Position numbers and translations under genes: made by a program. A stretch of DNA of 64,000 nucleotides, taken from the NCBI RefSeq assembly GCF_022229005.1, contig NZ_JAKKFD010000024.1, positions 1-64,000 on the forward strand, written 5' to 3'. The DNA comes from Micromonospora trifolii. Lineage in GTDB: Bacteria > Actinomycetota > Actinomycetes > Mycobacteriales > Micromonosporaceae. Under the pieces are notes generated by a model. It searched no databases. It saw only the letters and a program-made list of their open reading frames with translations, and was not told the origin of the DNA. Positions 41,928 to 51,004 of the stretch are shown here, in pieces. Position 1 is the first letter of the stretch. Each line of letters opens with the position of its first letter.

Positions 41928-42848
41928 ATGTCCGACGCGTCCCCGCCCGATCCGTCCCCCTCCACCTCACCGGACCCGTCAGCTGGCGGCGCGTCGGGGT
42001 CGCCGGCCGAGCCGTACTCGCCGGGTGTGGGCGCTCCGCCGCCGGATCCGGCGGCACCGCCCTCGGCTGCGTTCCCGGCCCCCGACCCGCTGGCCCCGGG
42101 CCAGCCCTGGGCACCGCCGGCACCGTGGGCGCCGGCACCGCCAGCCGCGCCGTGGGCTCCTCCCCCGCCCGCGACCCAGTGGACGCCGCAACCACCCGCG
42201 ACGCCGTGGACGCCAGGCTCGCCGACAGCCCCGTGGACGCCGCCGCCCGGCTATCCGCCGCCGTACGCGTACCCCGGCTATCCGCAGCCCGGGGGCGGCC
42301 CGGCCACGCACAGCGGCCGGGCCGTGGGGATCGTCATCGCCGTCCTGGTGGCGCTGGTGCTGACCGTCTGCGGCTGCCTCTGCGCGGCCGGCCTGGTGCT
42401 CGACGGGAACGACCCCGACCCGTTCGCCGAGCAACCCTTCGACACTCCGGACGACGACGACTGGATGGAGCCGAGCGCCGGGCCGCTCATTCCCGAGCGA
42501 CCCACCGCGCCGCCGCCCCCCGCGTCTCCCACTCCGAGCAAGAAGCCTGTCACTCGACCGACGTCAGGGCCGGCACCCGTGACGGTGGTCTACGAGGTCA
42601 CCGGCTCGGGTACGGCGGACATCGCGTACTACGACGCCGAGAGCGATCTCATGCACGTCGACAACGCGAAGTTGCCCTGGCGGACCACCATCCGGACCAA
42701 CGGCAAGAGCAGAGTGATGGTGGAGGCCACCTGGCCCGACATCGATCACCCGAAGCCACTCGACTGCACTGTCACTGTCACCGGCGCCGGCAAACCGATC
42801 GTCGACAAGACGCAGGGGTACTGGCGGACCACCTGCCGGGTCGACTGA
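41928..42848 (+). CDS. Pro-rich MmpS-like membrane protein
   Basis: A 306-residue protein. Residues 1-125 are a cytoplasmic Pro/Ala/Tyr-rich region with repeats such as PWAPP and PPYAYPGYP. One transmembrane helix (about 127-152, with a VCGCLCAAGL Cys cluster) follows, then a linker. The extracellular C-terminal 100 residues resemble the MmpS domain (VVYEVTGSGTADIAYYDAES, KLPWRTTI). In mycobacteria MmpS partners MmpL lipid exporters, but no MmpL gene is here. ATG at 41928 follows CGGAGCAG. Confidence 0.7.
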   Translation: MSDASPPDPSPSTSPDPSAGGASGSPAEPYSPGVGAPPPDPAAPPSAAFPAPDPLAPGQPWAPPAPWAPAPPAAPWAPPPPATQWTPQPPATPWTPGSPTAPWTPPPGYPPPYAYPGYPQPGGGPATHSGRAVGIVIAVLVALVLTVCGCLCAAGLVLDGNDPDPFAEQPFDTPDDDDWMEPSAGPLIPERPTAPPPPASPTPSKKPVTRPTSGPAPVTVVYEVTGSGTADIAYYDAESDLMHVDNAKLPWRTTIRTNGKSRVMVEATWPDIDHPKPLDCTVTVTGAGKPIVDKTQGYWRTTCRVD

Positions 42849-42898
42849 GGCGCAACGGCGCTGGGGTTCGGGCGGCGGGTGGCCGTAGGCTGGCGCAG

Positions 42899-44095
42899 GT
42901 GACGACGAGCACCGATGTCGACCCGCTGGTGGCCCGGATGCGGCCGTTCGGCACGACGATCTTCGCCGAGATGTCCGCCCTCGCCGTACGCACCGGCGCG
43001 GTCAACCTCGGCCAGGGCTTTCCCGACACCGACGGGCCACCGGAGATGCTGGCCGCCGCCGGCGAGGCGCTGCGCAACGGGCAGAACCAGTACCCACCCG
43101 GCCCGGGGATCCCCGCCCTGCGCGCGGCCGTCGCGGCGCATCAGCGGCGGTTCTACGACCTGGCGTACGACCCGGACGGCGAGATCGTGATCACGGCGGG
43201 CGCGACCGAGGCGGTGGCGGCGAGCATCCTCGCTCTCTGCGAGCCGGGCGACGAGGTGGTCTGCTTCGAGCCGTACTACGACTCGTACGCCGCCTCGATC
43301 GCGCTGGCCGGCGCGGTCCGCCGGCCGGTGACGTTGCGTCCCGCGGCCGACGGCCGGTACGCCTTCGACCCGGCGGCGTTGCGGGCGGCGTTCGGCCCGC
43401 GCACCCGGCTGGTGCTGCTGAACTCACCGCACAACCCGACCGGGAAGGTCTTCACCCCGGCCGAGTTGGCGCAGGTCGCCGAGTTGTGCCAGGAGTTCGG
43501 CGCGTACGCGGTCACCGACGAGGTGTACGAGCACCTGGTCTTCACTGACGCATCGGGTCCGCACGTGCCGCTGGCCAGCCTGCCCGGGATGCGGGAGCGG
43601 ACGCTGCGCATCTCGTCGGCCGGCAAGACGTTCTCCTGCACGGGGTGGAAGGTCGGTTGGGCGAGCGGTCCGGCGGCGCTGGTCTCGGCGGTGCTCCGGG
43701 TGAAGCAGTTCCTCACCTATGTCAACGCCGCGCCGCTGCAACCGGCGGTGGCAGTGGCGCTGGCCCTGCCTGACGACTACTACACCGGCTTCCGGGACGG
43801 TCTGCAACAGCGGCGTGACCAGCTCGTCGGCGGTTTGACCGACGCCGGGTTCGAGGTGCTCGACTCGGAGGGGACGTACTTCGTCACCGCCGACATCACC
43901 GCCCTCGGCGGCCGGGACGGGGTGGAGTTCTGCCGCTCGTTGCCGGAGCGCTGCGGTGTGGTGGCGGTGCCCACCCAGGTCTTCTACGACGACGTCGACG
44001 CGGGCCGACGGCTGGTCAGGTTCGCCTTCTGCAAGCGCCCGGAGGTGCTGACCGAGGCGGTCAGCCGGCTGCACGCTCTGGGCCCGAGGCGCTGA
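42899..44095 (+). CDS. PLP aminotransferase, DapC/kynurenine aminotransferase-like
   Basis: A 398-residue fold-type I aminotransferase. Conserved blocks are VNLGQGFPDTDGP, VLLNSPHNPTGKVF, VTDEVYEHLVF and the PLP-Lys segment SSAGKTFSCTGWKVGW. The C-terminal Arg is in RLVRFAFCKRPE. Closest recalled relatives are actinobacterial proteins annotated as N-succinyldiaminopimelate aminotransferase (lysine and peptidoglycan synthesis), but kynurenine or methionine aminotransferases are similar. GTG start at 42899. Its last 35 bases overlap the convergent PadR gene. Confidence 0.85.
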   Translation: MTTSTDVDPLVARMRPFGTTIFAEMSALAVRTGAVNLGQGFPDTDGPPEMLAAAGEALRNGQNQYPPGPGIPALRAAVAAHQRRFYDLAYDPDGEIVITAGATEAVAASILALCEPGDEVVCFEPYYDSYAASIALAGAVRRPVTLRPAADGRYAFDPAALRAAFGPRTRLVLLNSPHNPTGKVFTPAELAQVAELCQEFGAYAVTDEVYEHLVFTDASGPHVPLASLPGMRERTLRISSAGKTFSCTGWKVGWASGPAALVSAVLRVKQFLTYVNAAPLQPAVAVALALPDDYYTGFRDGLQQRRDQLVGGLTDAGFEVLDSEGTYFVTADITALGGRDGVEFCRSLPERCGVVAVPTQVFYDDVDAGRRLVRFAFCKRPEVLTEAVSRLHALGPRR

Positions 44096-44693
44096 CCGGC
44101 CCGGAGCCGGTCGATCCCGGGTCGGTCGCCGACTGATCCGCTGTCGACGTCGCAAGTCGGGTGAGCAGTTGGCCCTCGTCACCGAGCAGCACCGACTCGG
44201 CGTCGTCCACGAACGACAGGTCCGCGGTGACGTGCCGGCTGGCGGCGGTGAGCAGCAATCCGACCACCGGGTCGTCGGCGGCCCGCCGTAGGCCGTCCAG
44301 ATTGCGCAGCTCGCGCAGCAGGTGCCCACGCTGGTTGCTCAGCACCGCGCGAACCGTGGCAGCGGAGCCGGACCGGGCGGCGGCGGTGACCTTGAGGAAG
44401 AAGTCGTCCCGGAATCCGCCGCTGCGCGGGCTCGGCTCGGCCAGCCACCGCGCCAACTCCGCGCGGCCGGCCGGGGTGATCTCGTAGACCACCCGGTCCG
44501 GCTTGATCGGCTGTGGTTGCCGTTCGGCGACGACCAGTTCGTCCCGGGAGAGCCGGTCGAGGATCTGGTAGAGGTGGCCGATGTTCAGCGGCCCCCACTG
44601 AGGGCCGACGGCGGCTTCGAACGCGCCCTTGAGCTGGTAGCCGTGGCTGGGGCCACCAGCGAGCAGGGCGAGGACAGCGTGCTGGATCGCCAT
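44061..44693 (-). CDS. PadR-family transcriptional regulator
   Basis: A 210-residue regulator. The N-terminal winged helix is typical (MAIQHAVLALLAGGPSHGYQ, then GPLNIGHLYQILDRLSRDEL). The C-terminal part (about 90-180) is the PadR coiled dimerisation and ligand region (VTAAARSGSAATVRAVLSNQRG). The gene is divergent from the FtsX/ATPase exporter, and a palindrome in the 73-base gap is a likely operator. It presumably represses the exporter and itself. The last ~25 residues are Ser/Gly/Pro-rich. Confidence 0.9.
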   Translation of the reverse strand: MAIQHAVLALLAGGPSHGYQLKGAFEAAVGPQWGPLNIGHLYQILDRLSRDELVVAERQPQPIKPDRVVYEITPAGRAELARWLAEPSPRSGGFRDDFFLKVTAAARSGSAATVRAVLSNQRGHLLRELRNLDGLRRAADDPVVGLLLTAASRHVTADLSFVDDAESVLLGDEGQLLTRLATSTADQSATDPGSTGSGPVSASGPERAAG

Positions 44694-44713
44694 GTCACCT
44701 CCGGTACGGGTCT

Positions 44714-44730
44714 TGCATTGTCACAATGTA
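44714..44730. promoter_or_regulatory. PadR-type operator palindrome
   Basis: TGCATTGTCACAATGTA: ATTGT and ACAAT are exact complements around a central C, with an additional outer C-G and T-A pair. It sits between padR and the exporter gene, 20-36 bases from the PadR start, where a PadR dimer would block both. The sequence resembles the ATGT/ACAT half-sites known for PadR proteins. Confidence 0.7.
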
Positions 44731-44766
44731 TCGCGCAGAGTGGGAGACAGCACACGGGGAGGCGCG

Positions 44767-47592
44767 ATGCTCGGCTTCATCTGGAGACAGCTGCGCGGCC
44801 GTGCGGGACGGTCGGTGGCGCTGCTGGTCGGCGTGCTGGTGGCCACCACCGGCTTCGTGGTCCTGACCGGCGCCACCACCACCTCTCGTCTGGACGTCAC
44901 AGGCACCGTCGAGCGCAACACCCAGGTCGCCTACGAGATCCTGGTCCGTCCGAAGGGGACCCGCACCCCGCTGGAAACCGAACGTGGGCTGGTCCGCCCC
45001 AACTATCTCTCCGGGCTCTTCGGCGGCATCACCACTCAGCAGTACGAGCAGGTGAAGGCAGTCCCCGGCATCGAGGTGGCGGCCCCGATCGCGATGCTCG
45101 GCTATTCCACCACGCTGCTGCCCACGCCGATCGACCTCACCGGCGCCGTCGACCGCTCGCTGGACCAGCAGGTCATCCGGGTCGACCCGACCTTCCACGC
45201 CGAACGCGGTCTCTCCAGCGCGCCGGGCAAACCCCGGTACGTGTACGTGACCAAGAAGCCGTTGATCTACCCCCGGATCGACTGGGAGACCGACAGTGAC
45301 GCCGTTCCGTACTCCGACGGGCGGTCCTACTCCTGGTCGGACACCTGCGGGCCGACCCCCCGAGAGGTGCAGGCGGACGGGCGCAGCCTTCCCATCTGCA
45401 ATCCGCGATACGCGCTGCTGGGCAACCCGGGCACCTACTCCGAGCGCGAGGACTGGTCCCTGCACGCCGTCCAACTGCTGCCCGACGGCCGGTTCCAAGC
45501 CGACTCCTACATCCTCGCGACCGACCGGGACGGCTCCGCGACACCCACCGACCGGCTGGTGATGGCGTACGACCTGACCGTGCCATTCCTCCTGGCCGCC
45601 GTGGAGCCGGCGGCCGAGGAACAACTCGTCGGACTCGACGATGCAGTCGTCACCGGTCGAGCCGTCCGCACTGACGACACGGTCGCCGTCAACCGCCGGG
45701 GCTCAGCGGACAATCACGAGGTCCCGGTCCTCGTCACCAACCGACCCTTCATCGACGAGTCGCTGGCGGCCAGGTTCACCCGGCTCTCGATCAGCCCCGC
45801 CGGGGTGGAGGCGATCGACCTGGAGAAGACGTTGAGCCGCCCCGGAGGGACTCCCGCCGGGTCCGGTCGGTACGACCTCACCGCCGGGCACCAGGCGATG
45901 CTCACCGAGGAGCTTTCCCTGGCCGGGTGCTGCCACGGCCAACTTCAGACGGTCGTGCAATCGGCCGAGGTGCAGTACGACCGGCTACCCGACGGCAGCC
46001 TGCGGGCTCGTCAGCAACCACCCGGCGACCCCGAGGTGTACGGCAAGAAGGAGGCGTTCAACCCGCTGCCCCGACCCTGGCTCGCCGACGACACCGGTTC
46101 CCGGTCGATACGGGCGCTGCCGCTGCCCGTTGGCGGAAACACCGCCAATCGGTTCTGGCGGGCCGTCGGTGTCTTCGACCCGGGCCGGCTGGCCGGGTTC
46201 AGTGACCTCGGCCAACTGCCGCTGGAGACCTACCAGGCGCCGACGGCACAGGGTGCCGACGACCGCAGCCGGGCAGCGTTGGGCGGCCAACCGCTGGCGC
46301 CCAGCGGCAATCCCGCCGGCTACCTCTCCGCGCCACCACTGCTCCTCACCAACCTCGGCAGCGTGCCGAAGATCCTGGAGGGTGGCGGCGGGCCACAGGC
46401 CAAGGCCCCGATCAGCGCGATCCGGGTACGGGTGGCCGACGTGGGCGGCTACAACGAGCGGTCGGCCGAGCGGGTCCGACTGGTCGCCGAGCAGATAGCT
46501 GCACGCACCGGGCTGGACGTCGACATCACCCTCGGCTCGTCGGGCGCGCCGCAGACCGTGGAACTGCCCGCCGGTTCCTTCGGTCGGCCGATGCTGCGGC
46601 TGACCGAGAACTGGTCGGCACTCGGCGTGGCCTCGATCATCACCCAGGCGGTGGACCGCAAGAGCCTGGTGCTCTTCGTGCTGGTGCTGGTGGTCTGCGT
46701 GCTCTTCCTCGGCAACGCGGTAAGCGCCGCCGTCCGGGACCGACGCTCCGAACTGGCGGTGCTCTCCTGTCTCGGCTGGCCGGTCCGCCGCATCGCGGCG
46801 CTGATCCTGGGCGAGGTCGCCCTGCTCGGGCTCATCGCCGGTCTACTCTCGCTGGCCCTCGCGGTGCCGCTCGGAATCGCGCTCGGTATCGACGTCGACT
46901 GGCGGCGGTCAGCCCTGGCCGTACCCATCGCCCTGCTGCTCGCGCTGGCCGCGGGCCTGGTGCCGGCGCTGCGGGCCGCGCGCGCCCACCCGGCCGCCGC
47001 CCTCCGCCCGATCGTCGCTCCCGCCGGCTGGGTACGCCGGCCACGCACCCTCTTCGGGTTGGCGCTGGTGAATCTGGCCCGCACCCCCGGGCGCACACTC
47101 CTCGGCGCCGGCGCGCTGGCCATCGGGGTGGCCGCGCTGACGCTGGTCACCGCCGCCGCGTGGGCGTTCCGGGGGGCGATCGTCGGCAGTCTGCTCGGCG
47201 ACGTGGTCTCGCTGAGCGTGCGCGGCGCGGACACCGTGGCCGCTGCGGCCACAGTGTTGCTCGGTGCCGCCGCGGTCGCGGACGTGCTCTACCTGAACAT
47301 CCGCGACCGGGCCGCCGAGCTGGCCACCCTGCGGGCCATCGGCTGGACCGACGCCGAACTCGGCCGGCTGGTCGGCTACGAGGGGTTGGCGCTGGGGCTC
47401 GTCGGTTCGACGACCGGCGCGGTGGTCGGCCTGGCCAGTGCGGGTTGGCTGATCGGCGCCCTCCCCGGCGCACTGCTCCTGGTGGCCGTACTGGTCGCGC
47501 TGGCGGGCGCGCTGGTCAGCGCCGTCGCCGCGCTGGTGCCCGCCGCCCTGTTGCCGCGCCTACGACCCGCCCGACTTCTGGCAGAGGAGTAG
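44767..47592 (+). CDS. FtsX-like ABC transporter permease
   Basis: A 941-residue membrane protein. It has one N-terminal helix (about 15-38), a large extracellular region to about 630, and about eight more helices. The helices include the FtsX core segments VLVLVVCVLFLGNAV and ALAIGVAALTLVTAAAW. Topology suits the MacB/FtsX type that moves or extracts molecules from the membrane rather than forming a channel. The two FtsX halves are unequal. ATG at 44767 follows GGGGAGGC. The ATPase gene follows after six bases. Controlled by the divergent PadR. Confidence 0.88.
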   Translation: MLGFIWRQLRGRAGRSVALLVGVLVATTGFVVLTGATTTSRLDVTGTVERNTQVAYEILVRPKGTRTPLETERGLVRPNYLSGLFGGITTQQYEQVKAVPGIEVAAPIAMLGYSTTLLPTPIDLTGAVDRSLDQQVIRVDPTFHAERGLSSAPGKPRYVYVTKKPLIYPRIDWETDSDAVPYSDGRSYSWSDTCGPTPREVQADGRSLPICNPRYALLGNPGTYSEREDWSLHAVQLLPDGRFQADSYILATDRDGSATPTDRLVMAYDLTVPFLLAAVEPAAEEQLVGLDDAVVTGRAVRTDDTVAVNRRGSADNHEVPVLVTNRPFIDESLAARFTRLSISPAGVEAIDLEKTLSRPGGTPAGSGRYDLTAGHQAMLTEELSLAGCCHGQLQTVVQSAEVQYDRLPDGSLRARQQPPGDPEVYGKKEAFNPLPRPWLADDTGSRSIRALPLPVGGNTANRFWRAVGVFDPGRLAGFSDLGQLPLETYQAPTAQGADDRSRAALGGQPLAPSGNPAGYLSAPPLLLTNLGSVPKILEGGGGPQAKAPISAIRVRVADVGGYNERSAERVRLVAEQIAARTGLDVDITLGSSGAPQTVELPAGSFGRPMLRLTENWSALGVASIITQAVDRKSLVLFVLVLVVCVLFLGNAVSAAVRDRRSELAVLSCLGWPVRRIAALILGEVALLGLIAGLLSLALAVPLGIALGIDVDWRRSALAVPIALLLALAAGLVPALRAARAHPAAALRPIVAPAGWVRRPRTLFGLALVNLARTPGRTLLGAGALAIGVAALTLVTAAAWAFRGAIVGSLLGDVVSLSVRGADTVAAAATVLLGAAAVADVLYLNIRDRAAELATLRAIGWTDAELGRLVGYEGLALGLVGSTTGAVVGLASAGWLIGALPGALLLVAVLVALAGALVSAVAALVPAALLPRLRPARLLAEE

Positions 47593-47598
47593 CAGCTC

Positions 47599-48345
47599 AT
47601 GAGCGAGCACATCGGCAGCGCGATCTCGGTCGACCACCTCACACGACGATTCGGCACCGGCGAGGACCGACTGACGGCCGTCGACGACGTGTCCCTGACC
47701 ATCGCGGCCGGAGCGGTGGTGGCGCTGACCGGGCCGAGCGGGTCGGGCAAGTCGACGCTGCTGCACCTCATCGGCGCCATCGAGCAGCCCGACGAGGGCA
47801 GCGTGACAGTCGACGACGTGGTGGTCAGCGACCTGCGCCGAGCCGCGCTGGCCCGCTACCGCCAGCGGGTCGGGTTCGTGTTCCAGCGCTACCACCTGCT
47901 GCCCGCACTCACCGTGCTGGACAACGTGATCGCGCCGGTCCTCCCCCGCCGGGGCCGGGCCGATCACGCGACCCGGGCCCGTGAGCTGCTGGACGCGGTC
48001 GGCCTGGCCGGTCGGGAGCGTGCCCTGCCCGCGCAGCTCTCCGGTGGCCAGCAGCAACGGGTCGCCATCGCGCGCGCCCTGATGGGGGCACCGGGCCTGC
48101 TGCTGGCCGACGAGCCCACCGGCAACCTCGACTCCACCACCGGCGGGCAGATCCTCGACCTGCTGCTCGACCTCCGTGACCGGCACGGCATGACCATCCT
48201 GCTCGCCACCCACGAACAGGCCATCGCTGCCCGCTGTGACCGACTCGTCCGGCTGACCGACGGACACGTCACCGAGGACCTCGACCTCACCGACGGCGAG
48301 GACCCCGCCGACACGTACGAGCGGGCGGCCCGACTGCGGTTGTGA
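47599..48345 (+). CDS. ABC transporter ATPase, MacB/LolD type
   Basis: A 248-residue ATPase. Walker A is LTGPSGSGKSTLLHLIGAIE; the Q-loop is VGFVFQRYHLLPALTVLDNV; signature LSGGQQQR; Walker B LLLADEPTGNLD; H-loop ATHEQ. The arrangement of an FtsX-type permease with this MacB-type ATPase is standard. It probably drives the 941-residue permease encoded just before it. The exported compound is unknown. Confidence 0.93.
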   Translation: MSEHIGSAISVDHLTRRFGTGEDRLTAVDDVSLTIAAGAVVALTGPSGSGKSTLLHLIGAIEQPDEGSVTVDDVVVSDLRRAALARYRQRVGFVFQRYHLLPALTVLDNVIAPVLPRRGRADHATRARELLDAVGLAGRERALPAQLSGGQQQRVAIARALMGAPGLLLADEPTGNLDSTTGGQILDLLLDLRDRHGMTILLATHEQAIAARCDRLVRLTDGHVTEDLDLTDGEDPADTYERAARLRL

Positions 48346-48363
48346 GGCCGTCCCGAGGTGGTC

Positions 48364-49719
48364 TCAGGCGACCGGGCTCGCGGTGCGGACCAGCTCGGCG
48401 ATCCGCTCGGCGACCTCACGGGCGGTCGCCTCGGTGGCCGCCTCGACCATGACCCGGACCAGCGGCTCGGTGCCCGACGGGCGCAGCAGCACCCGGCCGG
48501 TCTCCCCCAGCTCCGCCTCGGCCCGCTCGACCTCGGCGCGTACGGCTGGGGCGGCGGCCCCGATGGTCCGGTCACCGACCGGCACGTTGATCAGCACCTG
48601 GGGCAGCTTGGTGACCACCGAGGCCAGCTCGGCGAGGGACTGACCGGTGGCGGCCATCCGCGCCATCAGGTGCAGGCCGGTGAGCACTCCGTCGCCGGTG
48701 GTGGCGTGTGCGGGCATGACGATGTGGCCGCTCTGCTCACCGCCGAGCGCCAGCCCGGAGGCGCGCAGCTCCTCCAGCACGTACCGGTCGCCGACCTTGG
48801 TCTCGATCAGGCGGATGCCCTGGGCGGACATCGCGAGCCGCAGCCCGAGGTTGCTCATAACGGTGGCCACCAGGGTGTCCTGGGTGAGCGTGCCGGCGTC
48901 CCGCATGGCGAGCGCGAGGATCGCCATGACCTGGTCGCCGTCCACCTCGTCGCCGTCGGCGGTGACCGCCAGGCAACGGTCGGCGTCGCCGTCGTGGGCG
49001 ATGCCCAGGTGGGCGCCGTGCTCGACCACTGCGGCGCGCAGCGCCTCGATGTGGTTGGAGCCACAGTCGTCGTTGATGTTCAGCCCGTCGGGCTCCGCGT
49101 GGATGGCGATGACCTCCGCGCCGGCCTCCCGGTAGGCGACGGGGGCGACCTCGGCGGCGGCGCCGTTGGCGCAGTCGACCACGACCTTGATCCCGTCGAG
49201 CGGGTGCGGAACGGTGCCCACCAGGTGCTGGACGTAGTGGTCGGCACCGTCGAGCAGGTCGTGCACGCGGCCGACACCGGCACCGATCGGCCGGTCCCAG
49301 GCGGTGGTGGCGTTCGTCTCGACCGCCGCCTCGATCTGCATCTCGATCTCGTCGGGCAACTTGTGCCCACCGGCGGCGAAGAGCTTGATGCCGTTGTCCG
49401 GCATCGGGTTGTGCGACGCGGAGAGCATCACACCCAGGTCGGCCTTGGCCTCGGCGGTGAGGAACGCCACCGCGGGGGTGGGCAGCACGCCGACCCGCAC
49501 CACGTTGGCACCGGCGCTGGTCAGCCCGGCGACCACTGCGGCCTCCAGCATCTCGCCGCTGGCGCGGGTGTCCCGGCCGACGACGGCGAGCGGCGGATGA
49601 CTGCGGTCCGTCTCGGCGAGTGTGTGCGCGGCGGCCACCGCGAGCGCGAGCGCCAACTCCGGGGTGAGATCCGCGTTTGCCCGCCCGCGTACGCCGTCCG
49701 TGCCGAACAACCGACCCAT
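48364..49719 (-). CDS. glmM: phosphoglucosamine mutase
   Basis: A 451-residue enzyme that converts GlcN-6-P to GlcN-1-P. Start [15 protein letters not shown]; the phosphoserine loop [16 protein letters not shown] is at about residue 100; the metal loop is [12 protein letters not shown] at about 240; the phosphate-binding end is [19 protein letters not shown] at 49719 is chosen; the frame reads further to 49743. With glmS it supplies UDP-GlcNAc synthesis. It lies downstream of rplM-rpsI, as in mycobacteria. Confidence 0.96.
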   Translation of the reverse strand: MGRLFGTDGVRGRANADLTPELALALAVAAAHTLAETDRSHPPLAVVGRDTRASGEMLEAAVVAGLTSAGANVVRVGVLPTPAVAFLTAEAKADLGVMLSASHNPMPDNGIKLFAAGGHKLPDEIEMQIEAAVETNATTAWDRPIGAGVGRVHDLLDGADHYVQHLVGTVPHPLDGIKVVVDCANGAAAEVAPVAYREAGAEVIAIHAEPDGLNINDDCGSNHIEALRAAVVEHGAHLGIAHDGDADRCLAVTADGDEVDGDQVMAILALAMRDAGTLTQDTLVATVMSNLGLRLAMSAQGIRLIETKVGDRYVLEELRASGLALGGEQSGHIVMPAHATTGDGVLTGLHLMARMAATGQSLAELASVVTKLPQVLINVPVGDRTIGAAAPAVRAEVERAEAELGETGRVLLRPSGTEPLVRVMVEAATEATAREVAERIAELVRTASPVA

Positions 49720-49764
49720 ACCCGCCAACCTCCGATAGAGCACTGCCAGTGAGGAGAAAGCGGA

Positions 49765-49810
49765 ACGGCCGACCCACCTCCCCCCGACGAGGGGGAGGCG
49801 GACCGGCCGT
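49765..49810 (-). terminator. hairpin after rpsI
   Basis: Outer ACGGCC/GGCCGT and inner CCTCCCCC/GGGGGAGG pair around a short loop, between the rpsI stop and the glmM start. Confidence 0.65.
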
Positions 49811-49839
49811 CCGTCAGAAGTACAACGCGCTGGGAAAGA

Positions 49840-50331
49840 TCAGCGCTTCGAGTACTGGGGAGCCTTACGGGCCTTCTTGAGACCGTACTTCTTGCTCTCC
49901 TTGACGCGAGCGTCACGGGTGAGGAAGCCGGCCTTCTTCAGGGCCGGGCGGTCGTCCGGCTCGTTGATGATCAGCGCGCGGGCGATGCCCAGCCGGAGCG
50001 CACCGGCCTGGCCGGTGGTGCCGCCGCCACGCAGGTTGGCGATGACGTCGAACTGCTCGGGCTTCTCGGCGGTGACCAGCGGGTCCTTGATGAGCTGCTG
50101 GTGCACCTTGCTCGGGAAGTAGGCCTCGAGGTCCTGGCCGTTGCAGGTGATCTTGCCGGTGCCCGGGACGAGGCGGACCCGGACGATGGCCTCCTTGCGG
50201 CGGCCCACGGTCTGGATCGGCCGGTCACCACGAGGCGCGCGGGCAACGGGCGCCGGCGCCTCGGTGACCTCGGGGGCCTCAGGGGCTTCCGTGGCTTCCG
50301 GGGCGACCTCGGTCTCGATGATGTCGGTCAT
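49840..50331 (-). CDS. rpsI: 30S ribosomal protein S9
   Basis: A 163-residue ribosomal protein. The C-terminal 125 residues are the conserved S9 domain ([20 protein letters not shown], then VNLRGGG-type [14 protein letters not shown] and [17 protein letters not shown]). The N-terminal 35 residues are a Glu/Ala/Pro-rich actinobacterial extension. ATG at 50331 lies 20 bases after rplM; the reading frame begins earlier at 50355 but overlaps rplM. Confidence 0.97.
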   Translation of the reverse strand: MTDIIETEVAPEATEAPEAPEVTEAPAPVARAPRGDRPIQTVGRRKEAIVRVRLVPGTGKITCNGQDLEAYFPSKVHQQLIKDPLVTAEKPEQFDVIANLRGGGTTGQAGALRLGIARALIINEPDDRPALKKAGFLTRDARVKESKKYGLKKARKAPQYSKR

Positions 50332-50351
50332 GCTGCTTCCTTCGCCCGCGC

Positions 50352-50795
50352 TCACTGCGCGATCTGCTTGATCTCGAACGGCACCGGCTGCTGCGCGAGG
50401 TGCGGGTGCTCGGCACCGGCGTAGACCTTCAGCTTCTTGATCAGCTGACGGCCGAGCTTGTTGTGCGGGAGCATCCCCTTCACGGCCAGCTCGATGGCCC
50501 GCTCGGGACGCTTGGTCAGCAGCTCGTCGTAGCCGATCTGCTTCAGACCACCCGGGTAACCCGAGTGGCGGTAAGCGACCTTGGTGTGGCGCTTGTTGCC
50601 GGTCAACGCAACCTTGCCCGCGTTCACGATGACGACAAAGTCGCCCGTGTCGACGTGCGGCGCGAAAGTCGGCTTGTGCTTACCACGCAGCAACGTGGCG
50701 GCGTGGGTGGCCAGGCGGCCCAGCACGACATCAGAGGCGTCGATGACGTGCCACTGACGCTCGATCTCACCCGGCTTCGGGCTGTACGTACGCAC
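50352..50795 (-). CDS. rplM: 50S ribosomal protein L13
   Basis: A 147-residue protein, the normal L13 length. [20 protein letters not shown] and [18 protein letters not shown] are conserved, as is [14 protein letters not shown]. The start is GTG at 50795; the open frame continues upstream to 50900 in non-conserved sequence. It heads the rplM-rpsI operon, with glmM following. Confidence 0.97.
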   Translation of the reverse strand: MRTYSPKPGEIERQWHVIDASDVVLGRLATHAATLLRGKHKPTFAPHVDTGDFVVIVNAGKVALTGNKRHTKVAYRHSGYPGGLKQIGYDELLTKRPERAIELAVKGMLPHNKLGRQLIKKLKVYAGAEHPHLAQQPVPFEIKQIAQ

Positions 50796-51004
50796 AGGTC
50801 TACCTTGTCTCGTCGTCGGTCTGGGGTCGCGCGCCGAGGTGACCAGATCTAGCAGGCCGGACCAGCGCGCACGAACGACCAAGCGTACCTGAAGGGGCAC
50901 GCCTCTGGATGTCGTACAACAGCAGGCAACGATACCCGGCGCCCCGTCCGCAGGTCAAAACGGGGGTGCGGTCCAGCGCGGCGACGCGCCGAGAGTGTCT
51001 CAGC

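Noticed and set aside
39824..42898. The long plus-strand extension upstream of the aminotransferase start
   Set aside because: It reads through the antisense of glmS and the out-of-frame MmpS-like gene; the conserved aminotransferase begins at 42899.
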